Positions 35,695 through 44,765 of a stretch of DNA of 64,000 bases are shown here, in pieces. How positions within the stretch are numbered: the first letter of the stretch is position 1; every line of letters begins with the position of its first letter. Origin of the DNA: Lewinellaceae bacterium (lineage in GTDB: Bacteria; Bacteroidota; Bacteroidia; Chitinophagales; Saprospiraceae). The stretch lies in NCBI GenBank assembly GCA_020636005.1, contig JACJYR010000001.1, positions 2,546,501 through 2,610,500 of the forward strand, in the 5' to 3' direction. A program made the translations under genes and the position numbers. The notes below the pieces were generated by a model. That model worked only from the letters and a program-made list of their open reading frames with translations. It was not told the DNA's origin and ran no database searches.

Positions 35695-37221
35695 TTCTTC
35701 CCGTCCATAAATCAAATTCCCCGGCGAATCCAGCAGCGTCCGCCGGATGGTCCACTGTGTGAGTAGCAGGCCGGCCAGCAGGATGAAGGCGCAGGCCCCC
35801 AGTAGGCGGTAGTCCGCCACGTCGAGGTAGCCCGTGCCCGACAGCATTTTTTCAATAAAAAAAACCAGCAGCACGCCGGCTGCGGCCAGCACCGTGGCCA
35901 GCGACAGGAAGAACAGGACGATTTTGCCGTAGATATTTTTCAGGAAGCCGTTGCTCAGGCCGAACGCCTTGAAGGTGCCGAGGTTCGGCTTTATTTTTTC
36001 CAAATGCGTGCGCAGCAGGCTGTTGATGAAGCTCACGATGCTGCCCACCCCAAACACGAACAGCACCACTGCCATGAACAGCGTCAGGCGGCTCACCAGG
36101 GCGAAGTTTTCCTTCGCCTCCACCTGATCCATGCTGATCTCAATGCCGTAGCGCTCCTGCATGAACTGCCGGAAGGCCCGCACCCGGTCGAGCCGGCCGA
36201 AGTTGAAGGCCATGTAGTAGGGGTTGGCGATGTGGCCGTACTGGTCGTTGCAGCTTGTTTCCACGAAGGGCAGCACCTCGAAGGCTGCCCCCGCTTGTAG
36301 TTTTCCCAACAGCCCCGTCCGGGCCGTTTCATCCAAAAAATCGTTCAGCACGGCCTCGTACAGGTAGCTCGGCTGCCGTTCGTTCAGGGTGTAATCCGAT
36401 TGTTTCAGGTTGTTAAAAACCGCCGTGCCCAGTTGGCCGCCCGCCCAGGCCGCCACTTTTCCTTCGTCCCCTTCGCCCGATAGGAAGCGGAGGATGTTGG
36501 AGGAGCCTTCCGCTGCGATGAAGCCCGTCTCGTCGGCGGGTTGGGTCAGCAGGTTGAACAGGTGCGGCGAGCAGGCGAAGTCGCAGAGGTTGGGCAGGGA
36601 TTTCACCACGGCGATCAGGTCGAGGTAGATGCGCCGGCCGTCCAGGTCCATTTGTATTTTTTTCTGTGAAAATGGTGCTTCGTAGCCCAGCCCCTCCAGC
36701 ATCTGGACCGTGACCACCAGGCCGCAGGGCGGCAGCGCAGCGGCGGTGTCGGCCAGGGGCAGCGCCGTGCCGCCCAATACGTTGCCGCCCTTTGCATCGA
36801 GTATTTTTTGCAACAATTCGCCCCCCAAATCCACCGTGCGGCCCTTCCGGTAGAAGAGCTGCCCGCTGGCCACGTCCACGAACTGCTCCCGCCACACCAC
36901 GTACTCGCTGACGTCTTTCAGCAAAAAACTGTCCTTCATCGCCTGGGCGGAGAAGGTGCGGCGGATGTCCCGGATGTCGTCGTCGCTCACCGAGCGGCTG
37001 ATCTGCAGGTCCACCCAGTTGGTGAAGGGGTCGTCCATCCGTTGCGAGAGCGCCTTCATGCCGCCGATGGCAAAGCCGAGGGCCAGCAGCGTGAGGAACA
37101 GGATGGCGCTGAGCAGCAGCACCCACGCATTGGCCCTGCCGGCCAGGGTGCGGTATTCGTTGGCAAAAAAGAGCTGCTGGAACTCTTTCCGGACGCCCAG
37201 TATGTGGAGCAGGTGGTTCAT
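35692..37221 (-). CDS. FtsX/MacB-type ABC transporter permease
   Basis: 509 residues with the topology of the MacB/FtsX family: one helix at about 32-56, a periplasmic domain of roughly 310 residues, then three helices (about 372-398, 425-450 and 465-485). Between helices two and three is EKIKPNLGTFKAFGLS, the coupling segment typical of FtsX permeases. The ATPase gene lies 12 bp upstream. Such pairs do not pump small molecules across the inner membrane but transmit ATP-driven motion to periplasmic partners (lipoprotein release, secretion, hydrolase activation). TagS of the type VI regulatory pathway belongs to the same family. Confidence 0.8.
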   Translation of the reverse strand: MNHLLHILGVRKEFQQLFFANEYRTLAGRANAWVLLLSAILFLTLLALGFAIGGMKALSQRMDDPFTNWVDLQISRSVSDDDIRDIRRTFSAQAMKDSFLLKDVSEYVVWREQFVDVASGQLFYRKGRTVDLGGELLQKILDAKGGNVLGGTALPLADTAAALPPCGLVVTVQMLEGLGYEAPFSQKKIQMDLDGRRIYLDLIAVVKSLPNLCDFACSPHLFNLLTQPADETGFIAAEGSSNILRFLSGEGDEGKVAAWAGGQLGTAVFNNLKQSDYTLNERQPSYLYEAVLNDFLDETARTGLLGKLQAGAAFEVLPFVETSCNDQYGHIANPYYMAFNFGRLDRVRAFRQFMQERYGIEISMDQVEAKENFALVSRLTLFMAVVLFVFGVGSIVSFINSLLRTHLEKIKPNLGTFKAFGLSNGFLKNIYGKIVLFFLSLATVLAAAGVLLVFFIEKMLSGTGYLDVADYRLLGACAFILLAGLLLTQWTIRRTLLDSPGNLIYGREE

Positions 37222-37258
37222 TGTTTCATGGTTTCATTGTTTCATTCGCTCATTCACA
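37222..37258 (-). repeat. short tandem repeat in spacer, AATGAAAC-type
   Basis: On the minus strand GAATGAAACAATGAAACCATGAAAC-like units overlap the end of the ATPase gene and run into the start of the permease gene. Confidence 0.45.
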
Positions 37259-38064
37259 AAAAAAGCGGGGTTTTTCAGCAGGCCCCCGTCCACGTCGTGC
37301 CAGTTGCCGCCCTTGTTTTCCAGCACGTTTTCCGGCCGGATGATGCCGTGCCGTTCGCCGTTTTCGCCGGTGAAGGTCATCAGCACGATCTGGTCGGCGA
37401 AGTGCAGGGCCAGGTCGAGGTCGTGGGAGACGATGATGGCTGTGCGGTGGTGGCGTTCGAGGTTGTTTTTCAAAATGGTCATCAGGCGGAAGGCAGTGTC
37501 CTTGTCGAGGTTGCCGGTGGGCTCGTCGCCGAAGAGCACCTCGAACTCGGCGGTGATGGCCCGCACGAAGGCCACCCGCTGCCGCTGCCCACCCGAGAGG
37601 TGGGTGGTTTTTTTATAAAAAATATCCGGCTCCAACTTCAGCTCTTCCATCGTGGCCAGCACTTCCTCCCTCGCCTCGGCCAGCGGTACGCCCCTTATCA
37701 GGCGGCTGATGCACATGTTTTCCCCGGCGGTGAAGTTGGGCATCAGGTTGGTGTGCTGGAAAATGAAGCTGTAATAGCGGTTGCGGAAGTGCGACAAGTC
37801 GTCGTTGTCGCCTTTCCAACTGCCCTTCAACTCCCGTTTCCCGTTTTTTTCATCATAAAAAACCACGCTCGTGCCGGCCTTGTCCCGCATGGTATCGTTC
37901 ATCAGCCCGATGGCCTCAATAAAGGTGCTCTTCCCGATGCCCGACGGCCCCAGCAGGAACACTGTTTTCCCCTTCCCAATCTCCAACTGCGGCACGTGCA
38001 GCACCGTCCGGCCTGCCCGGTAGCAGCATTCGAGATCGTTTATTTGAAAAGCGGTATTCATCAT
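37234..38064 (-). CDS. ABC transporter ATP-binding protein (LolD/MacB-like)
   Basis: 276 residues. Walker A LLGPSGIGKST (about 33-43), signature LSGGQRQRVAF (about 153-163), Walker B VLFGDEPTGNLD (about 176-187) and switch HDL in IVSHDLDLA are intact. The LolD/MacB-like signature and the FtsX-type partner 12 bp downstream make it the ATPase of a mechanotransmitting ABC complex. About 65 residues longer than LolD-type subunits at the C-terminus and in loops. The gene starts with two consecutive ATG codons. It belongs to the kinase/phosphatase/FHA block on the same strand. Confidence 0.92.
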   Translation of the reverse strand: MMNTAFQINDLECCYRAGRTVLHVPQLEIGKGKTVFLLGPSGIGKSTFIEAIGLMNDTMRDKAGTSVVFYDEKNGKRELKGSWKGDNDDLSHFRNRYYSFIFQHTNLMPNFTAGENMCISRLIRGVPLAEAREEVLATMEELKLEPDIFYKKTTHLSGGQRQRVAFVRAITAEFEVLFGDEPTGNLDKDTAFRLMTILKNNLERHHRTAIIVSHDLDLALHFADQIVLMTFTGENGERHGIIRPENVLENKGGNWHDVDGGLLKNPAFFVNERMKQ

Positions 38065-38077
38065 TGCTTCATTGCTA

Positions 38078-38111
38078 TATCCCTCTCATCCCTCTCACTC
38101 CTCTCACCCCT
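38078..38111 (-). repeat. short tandem repeat in spacer, GAGAGGGA-type
   Basis: On the minus strand GAGGGGTGAGAGGAGTGAGAGGG-like purine units fill the gap between the TssR-like gene and the ATPase gene. Confidence 0.45.
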
Positions 38112-40622
38112 CTAAAAAGTGTATTCGACCGGCACCCAGAAATACGACTCGTTGCCGGTGGTGTACAGGAACTCGTAACTGCGGCCCGCCTTGAGGATAT
38201 CAGACAGCACTTCCGTGTTGTTGAGGATCCGTTTGATAAAGGCGTTGACTTTCTCGTCCGACATTTTGCGCTTGTTTAGGAAATCGGAGATCATGAAGTT
38301 GTCCAGATCGTCGCCGATGCGCAGGCCTTCTTTGGCCACGCCCTGCATGATCTGGCGCAGGCTCTCGACGGAGGTGTTCTTGGGGTCGTTGTTGCGCAGG
38401 CTGGCGTCGCCGGTGAATTGTTTCAGCAACTCCACCAGGGTGTTGAAGAGCTGCTCCCGCTGCACGTCGGGCGGACCTTCGCTGGCCACGGCGAGGCGGC
38501 GCAGGGTGTTCAGGTAGTCTTCCAGGTCGTTGCGGGGCATGAAGAGCACATAGGAAAAGGCGTCGAACTTCGCCCCCCGGATGTGCTTCGGCACAAACAC
38601 CTCGGCGTAGAGCTTGTACTTCTGGTTGGCCATGTTGATAATGTCCTTCTCCGTCCACTGCTTTTTGCTGCTGCCTTCGTAAAACTGCTTGATGGCCTTG
38701 GCGATGGCCGGCGTGAAGGCCCCGGAGGAGACCTCGTCAATGGAGTTGCCATCGTTGACGATGCGGGACATCGTGTCCCAGAATTTTTCGGTGAAATTGA
38801 ACACGTTGTTCGTGGCCTGCACCAGCCAGTCGAGGTACTCCTCTCGGCTCAGGCCGGCGCCCTGCCTGGCCCGATAGACGGTGCCGACCGTGGTGCCGCC
38901 TTTCAGGTCGAGCACGTTGCCGGCGGTCACCTCCGGGATGTCGGGGTTTACGATCTGGATTTCGGGGATGTACTCGGGCACGCCGCGGATGAGGTCGTGC
39001 TGGCATTTGGAATTTTCCAGGATAAAATTCCGGCACTGGCGGGCGTACACGTCGTCGGGGCGCTCGTCCAGGTTGCGGCATTGCAGGGCGATGAAGTGGA
39101 TGTTGAGGGCGCAGAGTTTGTCCACAATGGTACTGGCCTCCATGGCGGTCTTGTCGCCCTCGTTTTTGGCACGGCGCAGGCGGTCGCCGCGGTAGTCGCC
39201 GTTTTCGCCCACCAGGATCAGGATGTTGGTGTCTTCTTTTTTCAACCCAGCTTCCAGCACGGCCTGGTGGACGCCGTAGTACATGGCCGTCCAGGGGTCG
39301 TTGTCGTACCAGCGGGCGAACTCGATGTCATTGATAAAACTGATTACCTTGTCCTGGTCGGCGGTGAGCGGCAGAATGTCGAACAGCTTGCCTTTTTCCT
39401 CCTCCGGCACATCGCGGTACACGGCCACGCTGAAGCGCACATTCGGTACCTGCGACAACTGCCGGCGGATGGTGCTGACCGACTCGACAAGGCTTTGGCG
39501 GTAAGGCTCCATCACGGGCGTCCCCTCCACCACGAGCAGGATGTTGTAGTTGTCCCTGGCCCGGCGGCTGTGCTCGTTGGCCTCCACGATGCCGGAGTAG
39601 TTGATCTCGTTGATCTTATCCAACTGCTCGCTCATGGTCTTCACCGTGATGTCGCCGATGACGCCGGTGCGGTAGTAGTCGCCGTTGTCGTTGAGCATGG
39701 GGAAGCGCATGACGCCGCCCTTGAAGCGGCGCGGGTTGGAGGTGGCCAGTTGGGCGGGCGGCACACCGGCGGGGTCGTTGGCCCAATAAGCCTCCCGCAC
39801 CTGGATGGCCGCCCTGTCAACGTGGTTTTGTGCGTATTCTTCGTTGCCGTAGGCAGCTACCCGGTAGCCGGGGTTGGCCTTCCGCTCGGCAAATGCCTCG
39901 GCGGTGAAGTTTGGTTCCAGGGCAATGCGGGTATTCCACTCTGCCACCCGGCTGGCAGGCACCCACCCGACGAGCGACTCCTCTGCGGAGCGGCTGGTGA
40001 GCACGGCATCCTTGGCGATGAGGAAACGGTCGTTTTCTTTTTTATAAATAAAGTAAAACTCATAGATGGTTTTGTTGCCAATGGTGCTGCCGCCAAAGGG
40101 GTCGTTGAAGATTTTGACGATCTCCTTTTTTTCCAGGCGCTTTATCTGCTCGATGTCGTTCACCTTGTTCAGCAGGAAAGCCTTTTTGTGGATGCCGGTG
40201 CGGGCATCCACCAGGGAATTGGCCCAGAGCAGCACCTGAGATTTTTTCACCCAGCCAAAGTCGTCCCAAGTGCCTTTTTCCACTTTCAGGCCGGAGAGCT
40301 CGCCCCGGCCGATGCGGATCATGTCGTCGTCCTCTTCTGCTACGTAAAACCAGTTCTTGAAAGGGAGGCCCCGCATTTGGCGGCCGGCCTCCGGCTGGTC
40401 GTAGGTTTGCGCCAGGTCGTGGTCGGCAAAGACGATCCAGGGTACCTCGCCCGAGTAGTCCTTGTTCTTGCGGCCGTTGAAGCGCTCGTTGATTTCCTCC
40501 TGTTTCAGTTCAACCGGCTTGAAAAAAGCGGCGGGCTTGCCCAGCACCCGCGTGGGGTCTTTTTGGGCCAACAACGGGCTCAGGGGCAACAGCAGGAACA
40601 ATAGATGTATCGGCAATTTCAT
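38112..40622 (-). CDS. TssR-like exported protein with degenerate vWA domain
   Basis: 836 residues with signal peptide MKLPIHLLFLLLPLSPLLAQ. The N-terminal part (VPWIVFADHDLAQTYDQPE, FKNWFYVAEEDDDMIRIG, WVKKSQVLLW) has paired SH3-like sequence as I recall from TssR, a protein of the Bacteroidota type VI secretion system. The central part (about 365-580) reads as a von Willebrand A fold (NYNILLVVEGTPVMEPYR, NILILVGENGDYR), but the metal-site DxSxS is replaced by VEGTPVM. The C-terminal 250 residues are helical and of no known family. No tube, sheath or baseplate gene is nearby. Periplasmic location would place it next to the motor pair and the barrel encoded in the same block. TssR assignment is moderate. 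Confidence 0.5.
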   Translation of the reverse strand: MKLPIHLLFLLLPLSPLLAQKDPTRVLGKPAAFFKPVELKQEEINERFNGRKNKDYSGEVPWIVFADHDLAQTYDQPEAGRQMRGLPFKNWFYVAEEDDDMIRIGRGELSGLKVEKGTWDDFGWVKKSQVLLWANSLVDARTGIHKKAFLLNKVNDIEQIKRLEKKEIVKIFNDPFGGSTIGNKTIYEFYFIYKKENDRFLIAKDAVLTSRSAEESLVGWVPASRVAEWNTRIALEPNFTAEAFAERKANPGYRVAAYGNEEYAQNHVDRAAIQVREAYWANDPAGVPPAQLATSNPRRFKGGVMRFPMLNDNGDYYRTGVIGDITVKTMSEQLDKINEINYSGIVEANEHSRRARDNYNILLVVEGTPVMEPYRQSLVESVSTIRRQLSQVPNVRFSVAVYRDVPEEEKGKLFDILPLTADQDKVISFINDIEFARWYDNDPWTAMYYGVHQAVLEAGLKKEDTNILILVGENGDYRGDRLRRAKNEGDKTAMEASTIVDKLCALNIHFIALQCRNLDERPDDVYARQCRNFILENSKCQHDLIRGVPEYIPEIQIVNPDIPEVTAGNVLDLKGGTTVGTVYRARQGAGLSREEYLDWLVQATNNVFNFTEKFWDTMSRIVNDGNSIDEVSSGAFTPAIAKAIKQFYEGSSKKQWTEKDIINMANQKYKLYAEVFVPKHIRGAKFDAFSYVLFMPRNDLEDYLNTLRRLAVASEGPPDVQREQLFNTLVELLKQFTGDASLRNNDPKNTSVESLRQIMQGVAKEGLRIGDDLDNFMISDFLNKRKMSDEKVNAFIKRILNNTEVLSDILKAGRSYEFLYTTGNESYFWVPVEYTF

Positions 40623-40670
40623 GGCTTGTTTTTTATGCTTTAGTGTAATCAGTCTGAGGTTCGTGCACTC

Positions 40671-40703
40671 AAATCATGGTGATTTTTAAAATAACCATGA
40701 TTT
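40671..40703. repeat. REP-like hairpin, copy 1
   Basis: A 33-nt near-perfect palindrome, 16-bp stem with one mismatch (AAATCATGG / CCATGATTT arms). The left arm AAATCATGGTGATTT is identical to that of the hairpin at 60536-60568. It lies upstream of the TssR-like gene. Confidence 0.65.
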
Positions 40704-40765
40704 AGTCTTCTATCAACCCTCATCAACTTTAATTAACTCATCAACCCCATAAAACGCCCGCAGCC

Positions 40766-42088
40766 TCAGTTCAACTCCACGACCAGCCCCAGGCGCAGCC
40801 CGAACATGTTCGCCCGGACCTTCTCAAAATAGGATTCCACGAAAATGAGTTGCAGGTCGTCCAGGTTGGCGCGGTCGTCCAGGAAGGCAGCGCCCTTTTT
40901 GTCCTGCCCAAACAAGGGCGACAGCCCCGCCGAATAAAAGGCCCCTGCTTCCAGCCCTATCCTTGGGCTGAAAAAGTAGCGGGCCGTTAGGCCCAACCCG
41001 ACGGAACTGTAGGTCCAGTAGGCGGCATCCCGGATGTTCACCTCCGTAGGTTCCTGCTGGGCAGCGCCGAGCGAATAAAACCGGCGGTCGTAGTAGGAAT
41101 TCCAGCGGAGATGGGCAGTACCAATCACATCGGCCGTCAGTTGGAAGCGCTCCTGGCCGGCCAGCCGCACGTGCAGCCCCAGCATCAGGTCCCAATAAGA
41201 AATGTGCATGGTTTCTTCCAGGGAATGCAGCGTGTAGGTGTTTCCGTCTGCTCCTGGTTTCAGGTTGTTGGCCCTGGCTTTTACTTCCAGGTTGGAGATC
41301 ATCAGCCCGGCGCCCAGCCTGAACCGGCTGCCCGGCGACAGGGTGGTGCGCAGGTAAAGCCCCCCGGCCAGGGAAGGCCGGCCGCTGAAGTCAATGGAAG
41401 AATCGGCCAGCGGGGCGCCGACGGCCAGGTCGTAGCCAAAAAACGGAAAGGCCACCTGCCCCAGCCCGGCCAGTGTGACCGAGGTTTTTTGGCCCTCGTT
41501 TGCGGCAGGGCAGGACGTACCTTCTATGCTGAGAATAGCCGCCTCACTGAACTTGTGCTCTGGTATTTCAAACTTGTAAACCAGTTGAAAACAGCGCTCC
41601 TTGTCCACCCCCAACTGGCTGCTGGTGCCGAGATGGCTGAGCACCCGTTTCACCACCTTTACCTCCGCCCGGTAGAAGCCGGCCGCATCGTACGACAACC
41701 TCGCCAGGGCCGCTTCCTCGAACCAGCCGCGCACCCCTTCCTTTTTCAGGCGCCGGTACACCTGCGACACATAGTCGGAGTAGTGCATCGGGGCGGGGCT
41801 GTCCGCCAGGTCGTTGAACACCTTTGCATTGAAAGAAAAATGGCGCTTGAAGGCGTCAATGGACTCGTCGTCAACTTCCCCTGTGCGGGGGTTCAGCAAG
41901 CCGGCGTCTTGGACGTAACCGGCCCAGGCCGTGGACATGGCGTTGGCCAATGAGTCCGCTTTGGATTTGGCAATGCCGGCATCCGTGCGGACGAGGGCGG
42001 TCTGGAGCATGCCCTGGGCCGAGATTGCACCTGCGGCCATCAGCAAAAAGGCAAGGGTTGACAGCAGGGGGCGGGTAGTGGATTTCAT
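40766..42088 (-). CDS. outer-membrane barrel protein with N-terminal periplasmic domain
   Basis: 440 residues from ATG 42088; MKSTTRPLLSTLAFLLMAAG starts a signal peptide ending about ISA-Q. Residues 30-200 form a mixed helical/beta domain (FKRHFSFNAKVFNDLADSP, YDAAGFYRAEVKVVKRVL), and about 215-440 is a beta-barrel (FFGYDLAVGAPL, LYLRTTLSPGSRFRLGAGL, TARYFFSPRIGLEAGAFY). It ends FGLRLGLVVELN. No named family is recognised. Encoded between the PKD kinase and the TssR-like protein in the same direction, it is a candidate outer-membrane component of the proposed trans-envelope complex. Upstream in-frame starts would bury the signal peptide. Confidence 0.6.
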   Translation of the reverse strand: MKSTTRPLLSTLAFLLMAAGAISAQGMLQTALVRTDAGIAKSKADSLANAMSTAWAGYVQDAGLLNPRTGEVDDESIDAFKRHFSFNAKVFNDLADSPAPMHYSDYVSQVYRRLKKEGVRGWFEEAALARLSYDAAGFYRAEVKVVKRVLSHLGTSSQLGVDKERCFQLVYKFEIPEHKFSEAAILSIEGTSCPAANEGQKTSVTLAGLGQVAFPFFGYDLAVGAPLADSSIDFSGRPSLAGGLYLRTTLSPGSRFRLGAGLMISNLEVKARANNLKPGADGNTYTLHSLEETMHISYWDLMLGLHVRLAGQERFQLTADVIGTAHLRWNSYYDRRFYSLGAAQQEPTEVNIRDAAYWTYSSVGLGLTARYFFSPRIGLEAGAFYSAGLSPLFGQDKKGAAFLDDRANLDDLQLIFVESYFEKVRANMFGLRLGLVVELN

Positions 42089-42313
42089 GGTCTTTCTATT
42101 TTTATTGTGCATGGACAATTCCTGTGGCATTGATTTCAGCAATCTGATGAGCCGTTCGGATTTAAAATTTTGCTTTGCGCCAAGCCGCTCATCCCACTTA
42201 TTTGATACGAATAAGTTTGTGTGAATTCGTGCCATTGGCGGCTTAGACGAATTAGCACTGATTAAAGCCGAACTCCTTTGAAATAAAGGTCTCTGACAGT
42301 TCGGGCTAACGTT

Positions 42314-44599
42314 TCAATAAGCATATCGCAGGCTGAACAGCACCCCGTCGCCGCCGTACGCGATGCCCAGTTGGCCGCTACTGCCATCGCTGTTGGCGCA
42401 GGCCGCCGCGTTTTCGAGGCGGGGCGCCTTGCCGCTGCCGTCGGCCAGGGGCACAATGGACAGGGAGTAGCTCTTGCCGGGTTCGAGGGTGATCCCCAGG
42501 TCGTCGAGATTGATGCTGCTGCGGCCCCTGTTCACATAGCGGGTGACGGAGGCGGAGGAGCCTTTCCCTCCGGATAGGGTAATTTTCACTTTGCCGCCCA
42601 CATCGCCGAACAGCACGGCGCTTTGCAGTTCCAGCACAGATTTGGGTTTTAGTGAAATCCTGCACTCCCCGCTTTTCCATATTGGGTCGCCCTTTTCTGC
42701 CAGGCAGCGGCTGCGGAGGCTTTCGTCGTAGCCAGCCGAGCCTTCCCGTTCGAGGTTTGGGCGGTCGGCAATGACGGTGATGGTTTTTCTGCCGGAACAT
42801 TGGTTGCCCTCGTTCACGCACAGCCTTACCTGGTAGGTGCCGGGCGAGCTGTAGCTGTGGCTGGTGCTTGCCTTTTGGCTCGTGGCCTTGTTCTGGTCGC
42901 CGAAATCCCATACCCGCCGGGCCACGTTGCCCAGGGGCGAGGATTGGTCGGTGAACTGGATGGGCGTACCGGTGTACACGGTGGTTTCCGAGATGGAAAA
43001 ATCCACTTTGCCAACGGGGCGGTACTGGGCAGTTGCAGGGGCTGGCACTTCGGGATCATTAGCGGCTGTATGGTTTGCATCGGCCAGGAAGTCTTGACCT
43101 TTTTTTGTGAAATTGGCATCCTGGAGGTCTTTTCCGTTGGTATCAATGAAGGCAGGCACACCGTTTTTCCAGACCGTTGCCTTTCCATCGAAAAATGGCT
43201 GGACAGAGTCGTAGCGCAGGGCAATCTTCAAGGCTCCGTTGGCGGAGTCGAGGAAACCCCAGCGCATCCGTTCGAGGATGGTGTCGCCCACGGCCACCAA
43301 ACCTTCCGAGGCTGGCAGGCTGGCGGGGTAAGATGCTATTTTGCCCAACACTTCCGAGCGGCGGATGCGCTCTGTCAGGTCGTCGGCCACGAAGGGGTCG
43401 CAGGCCCTGGCATCCAGGTAGGCCAGCTTGGCTTTTTCATAATCCTGCATGGAAAAATAGCGGTCGGCTTCGGCGAGCAGGCCGGTACAGGTTTTATTTT
43501 GGTTGGTTTTAAAAATGGCAAAAGCCCCGGTACAGAGGAGCAGGGCAGCCAGTGCCCATATCCAAACCGGCACCATCATACGCCGTGGAGGCGGCGGCGC
43601 ATGATAGGCCAGGCCACCGGGCGCATATACCGGGGGTTGCCACGCAGGGGCTGTTGACTGCGCAGCAGAGGTTGCCGGAATTTCAGCAGGGGTCGAATAA
43701 GCTGTTGTTGTTTTGGCAGGTGGGGCAGGCCAGAAACCAGTCTGCAGGAAATGCTCGCCTGCTTGCTGGAGTTGTCTGGCCGTGGGCCTTTCCCTTGGTT
43801 CGAGCGCCAGGCAGGCCGTGATCCAACCTTGCAGCACAGGGGAAATATGCGGCGGCAATTCTTCGAGCAAATTGGCGAGGTAACTGCCGGAGGTCATGCC
43901 GATGCGCTGTGTGAGGCCGCCCTGCCCGCTGAACGGGGCCTCTCCCTTGGCCATTTGGTAGAGGCTGGCACCGAAAGCCCAGATATCGCTGGCGGAGGAG
44001 GGCTCCTGTTTCGGGTAGTTTTTCAAGGGGAACAGTTCGGGCGCCCGGTAAGCGATGGGTGTCATGCCGGCCTTTTGGTTGCCGGGTTCGAGGGCAAAAT
44101 AGCCGCCGATGGTCTGGGTGAGCTTCATCTGCAACTGATCGCTGATGCCAAAGTCGCTCAGGTGGTATTCGCCCTCGTTGGAAATCAGGAAGTTGTCGGG
44201 CTTGATGTCGTTGTGGAGGATGGAGTTGGTGCGGGTATGCAGGTAGTCCAGCGCTGCGCCGATTTGCTGCATGAGGCGGGCAATGTCCCGTTCGCCTGCC
44301 TCGCCCACTTGCTGGATGGCCGTGCCTTTTTCATAAAACGGCATCACGAGGAAAGGGGCGCCCTGGTACTCGTCGAAGAACATGGGCCGCACGATGTAGG
44401 GGTGGATGAGGTCGTGGGCCTTGCGGAATTCCTGCCGGCACAGTTCGATGCCGTCCCGGTCTTGTTTCATAAACACTTTCAGGGCGACGATCATGTCCGT
44501 TTTTTCGTCGCGGGCCTTCCACACGATGGAGAAGCCTCCCCGCCCGAATGATTCGAGCAGACGGTAGCGCTGGTAGATGATGTCGTTTTCCTTGTACAC
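42314..44599 (-). CDS. transmembrane Ser/Thr protein kinase with extracytoplasmic PKD domain
   Basis: 761 residues. A Hanks-type kinase domain covers about 12-285: glycine loop FGRGGFSIVWKA, VALKVF lysine, catalytic loop HNDIKPDNF near 129 (HND replacing HRD) and DFG at 149-151, then APEL and DIWAFG. A Pro/Ala-rich linker leads to one membrane helix (about 340-362). Outside are a helical segment, a PKD domain (about 531-603, with VWDFGDQN and HSYSSPGTYQVRL) and a beta C-terminus. The start is GTG 44599 because no ATG precedes the kinase fold; a CAAACAACC tandem repeat lies just upstream. It follows the PP2C gene by 345 bp and probably opposes it. Confidence 0.88.
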   Translation of the reverse strand: MYKENDIIYQRYRLLESFGRGGFSIVWKARDEKTDMIVALKVFMKQDRDGIELCRQEFRKAHDLIHPYIVRPMFFDEYQGAPFLVMPFYEKGTAIQQVGEAGERDIARLMQQIGAALDYLHTRTNSILHNDIKPDNFLISNEGEYHLSDFGISDQLQMKLTQTIGGYFALEPGNQKAGMTPIAYRAPELFPLKNYPKQEPSSASDIWAFGASLYQMAKGEAPFSGQGGLTQRIGMTSGSYLANLLEELPPHISPVLQGWITACLALEPRERPTARQLQQAGEHFLQTGFWPAPPAKTTTAYSTPAEIPATSAAQSTAPAWQPPVYAPGGLAYHAPPPPRRMMVPVWIWALAALLLCTGAFAIFKTNQNKTCTGLLAEADRYFSMQDYEKAKLAYLDARACDPFVADDLTERIRRSEVLGKIASYPASLPASEGLVAVGDTILERMRWGFLDSANGALKIALRYDSVQPFFDGKATVWKNGVPAFIDTNGKDLQDANFTKKGQDFLADANHTAANDPEVPAPATAQYRPVGKVDFSISETTVYTGTPIQFTDQSSPLGNVARRVWDFGDQNKATSQKASTSHSYSSPGTYQVRLCVNEGNQCSGRKTITVIADRPNLEREGSAGYDESLRSRCLAEKGDPIWKSGECRISLKPKSVLELQSAVLFGDVGGKVKITLSGGKGSSASVTRYVNRGRSSINLDDLGITLEPGKSYSLSIVPLADGSGKAPRLENAAACANSDGSSGQLGIAYGGDGVLFSLRYAY

Positions 44600-44619
44600 T
44601 TTCTTTTGTTGAAATTGGG

Positions 44620-44701
44620 TGGTTTTTTGGGAGTTGTTTGAGGTTGTTTGAGGTTGTTTGAGGGTTGTTTGAGGGTTGTTTGAGGGTTGTTTGGGAGTTG
44701 T
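44620..44701 (-). repeat. 10/11-bp tandem repeat in kinase leader
   Basis: On the minus strand about six units of CTCAAACAAC(C), three of 10 bp and two to three of 11 bp, flanked by related CTCCCAAACAAC sequence. They end some 20 bp before GTG 44599. The transcript would be nearly free of G, so unstructured. Confidence 0.75.
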
Positions 44702-44765
44702 AAGTGTTTGGTAATTAAGTTTTTAGATAAAATAATTTCGCTCGTTCCCTTTTTAAGGCGAAGCA

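Noticed and set aside
38418..40604. 728-residue plus-strand frame opposite the TssR-like gene
   Set aside because: Antisense shadow caused by GC-rich third positions; His/Val/Gly-rich translation with no domain, while the minus-strand protein has a signal peptide and domain structure.
44620..44701. CRISPR-like array
   Set aside because: Units of 10-11 bp with no spacers; a simple tandem repeat.
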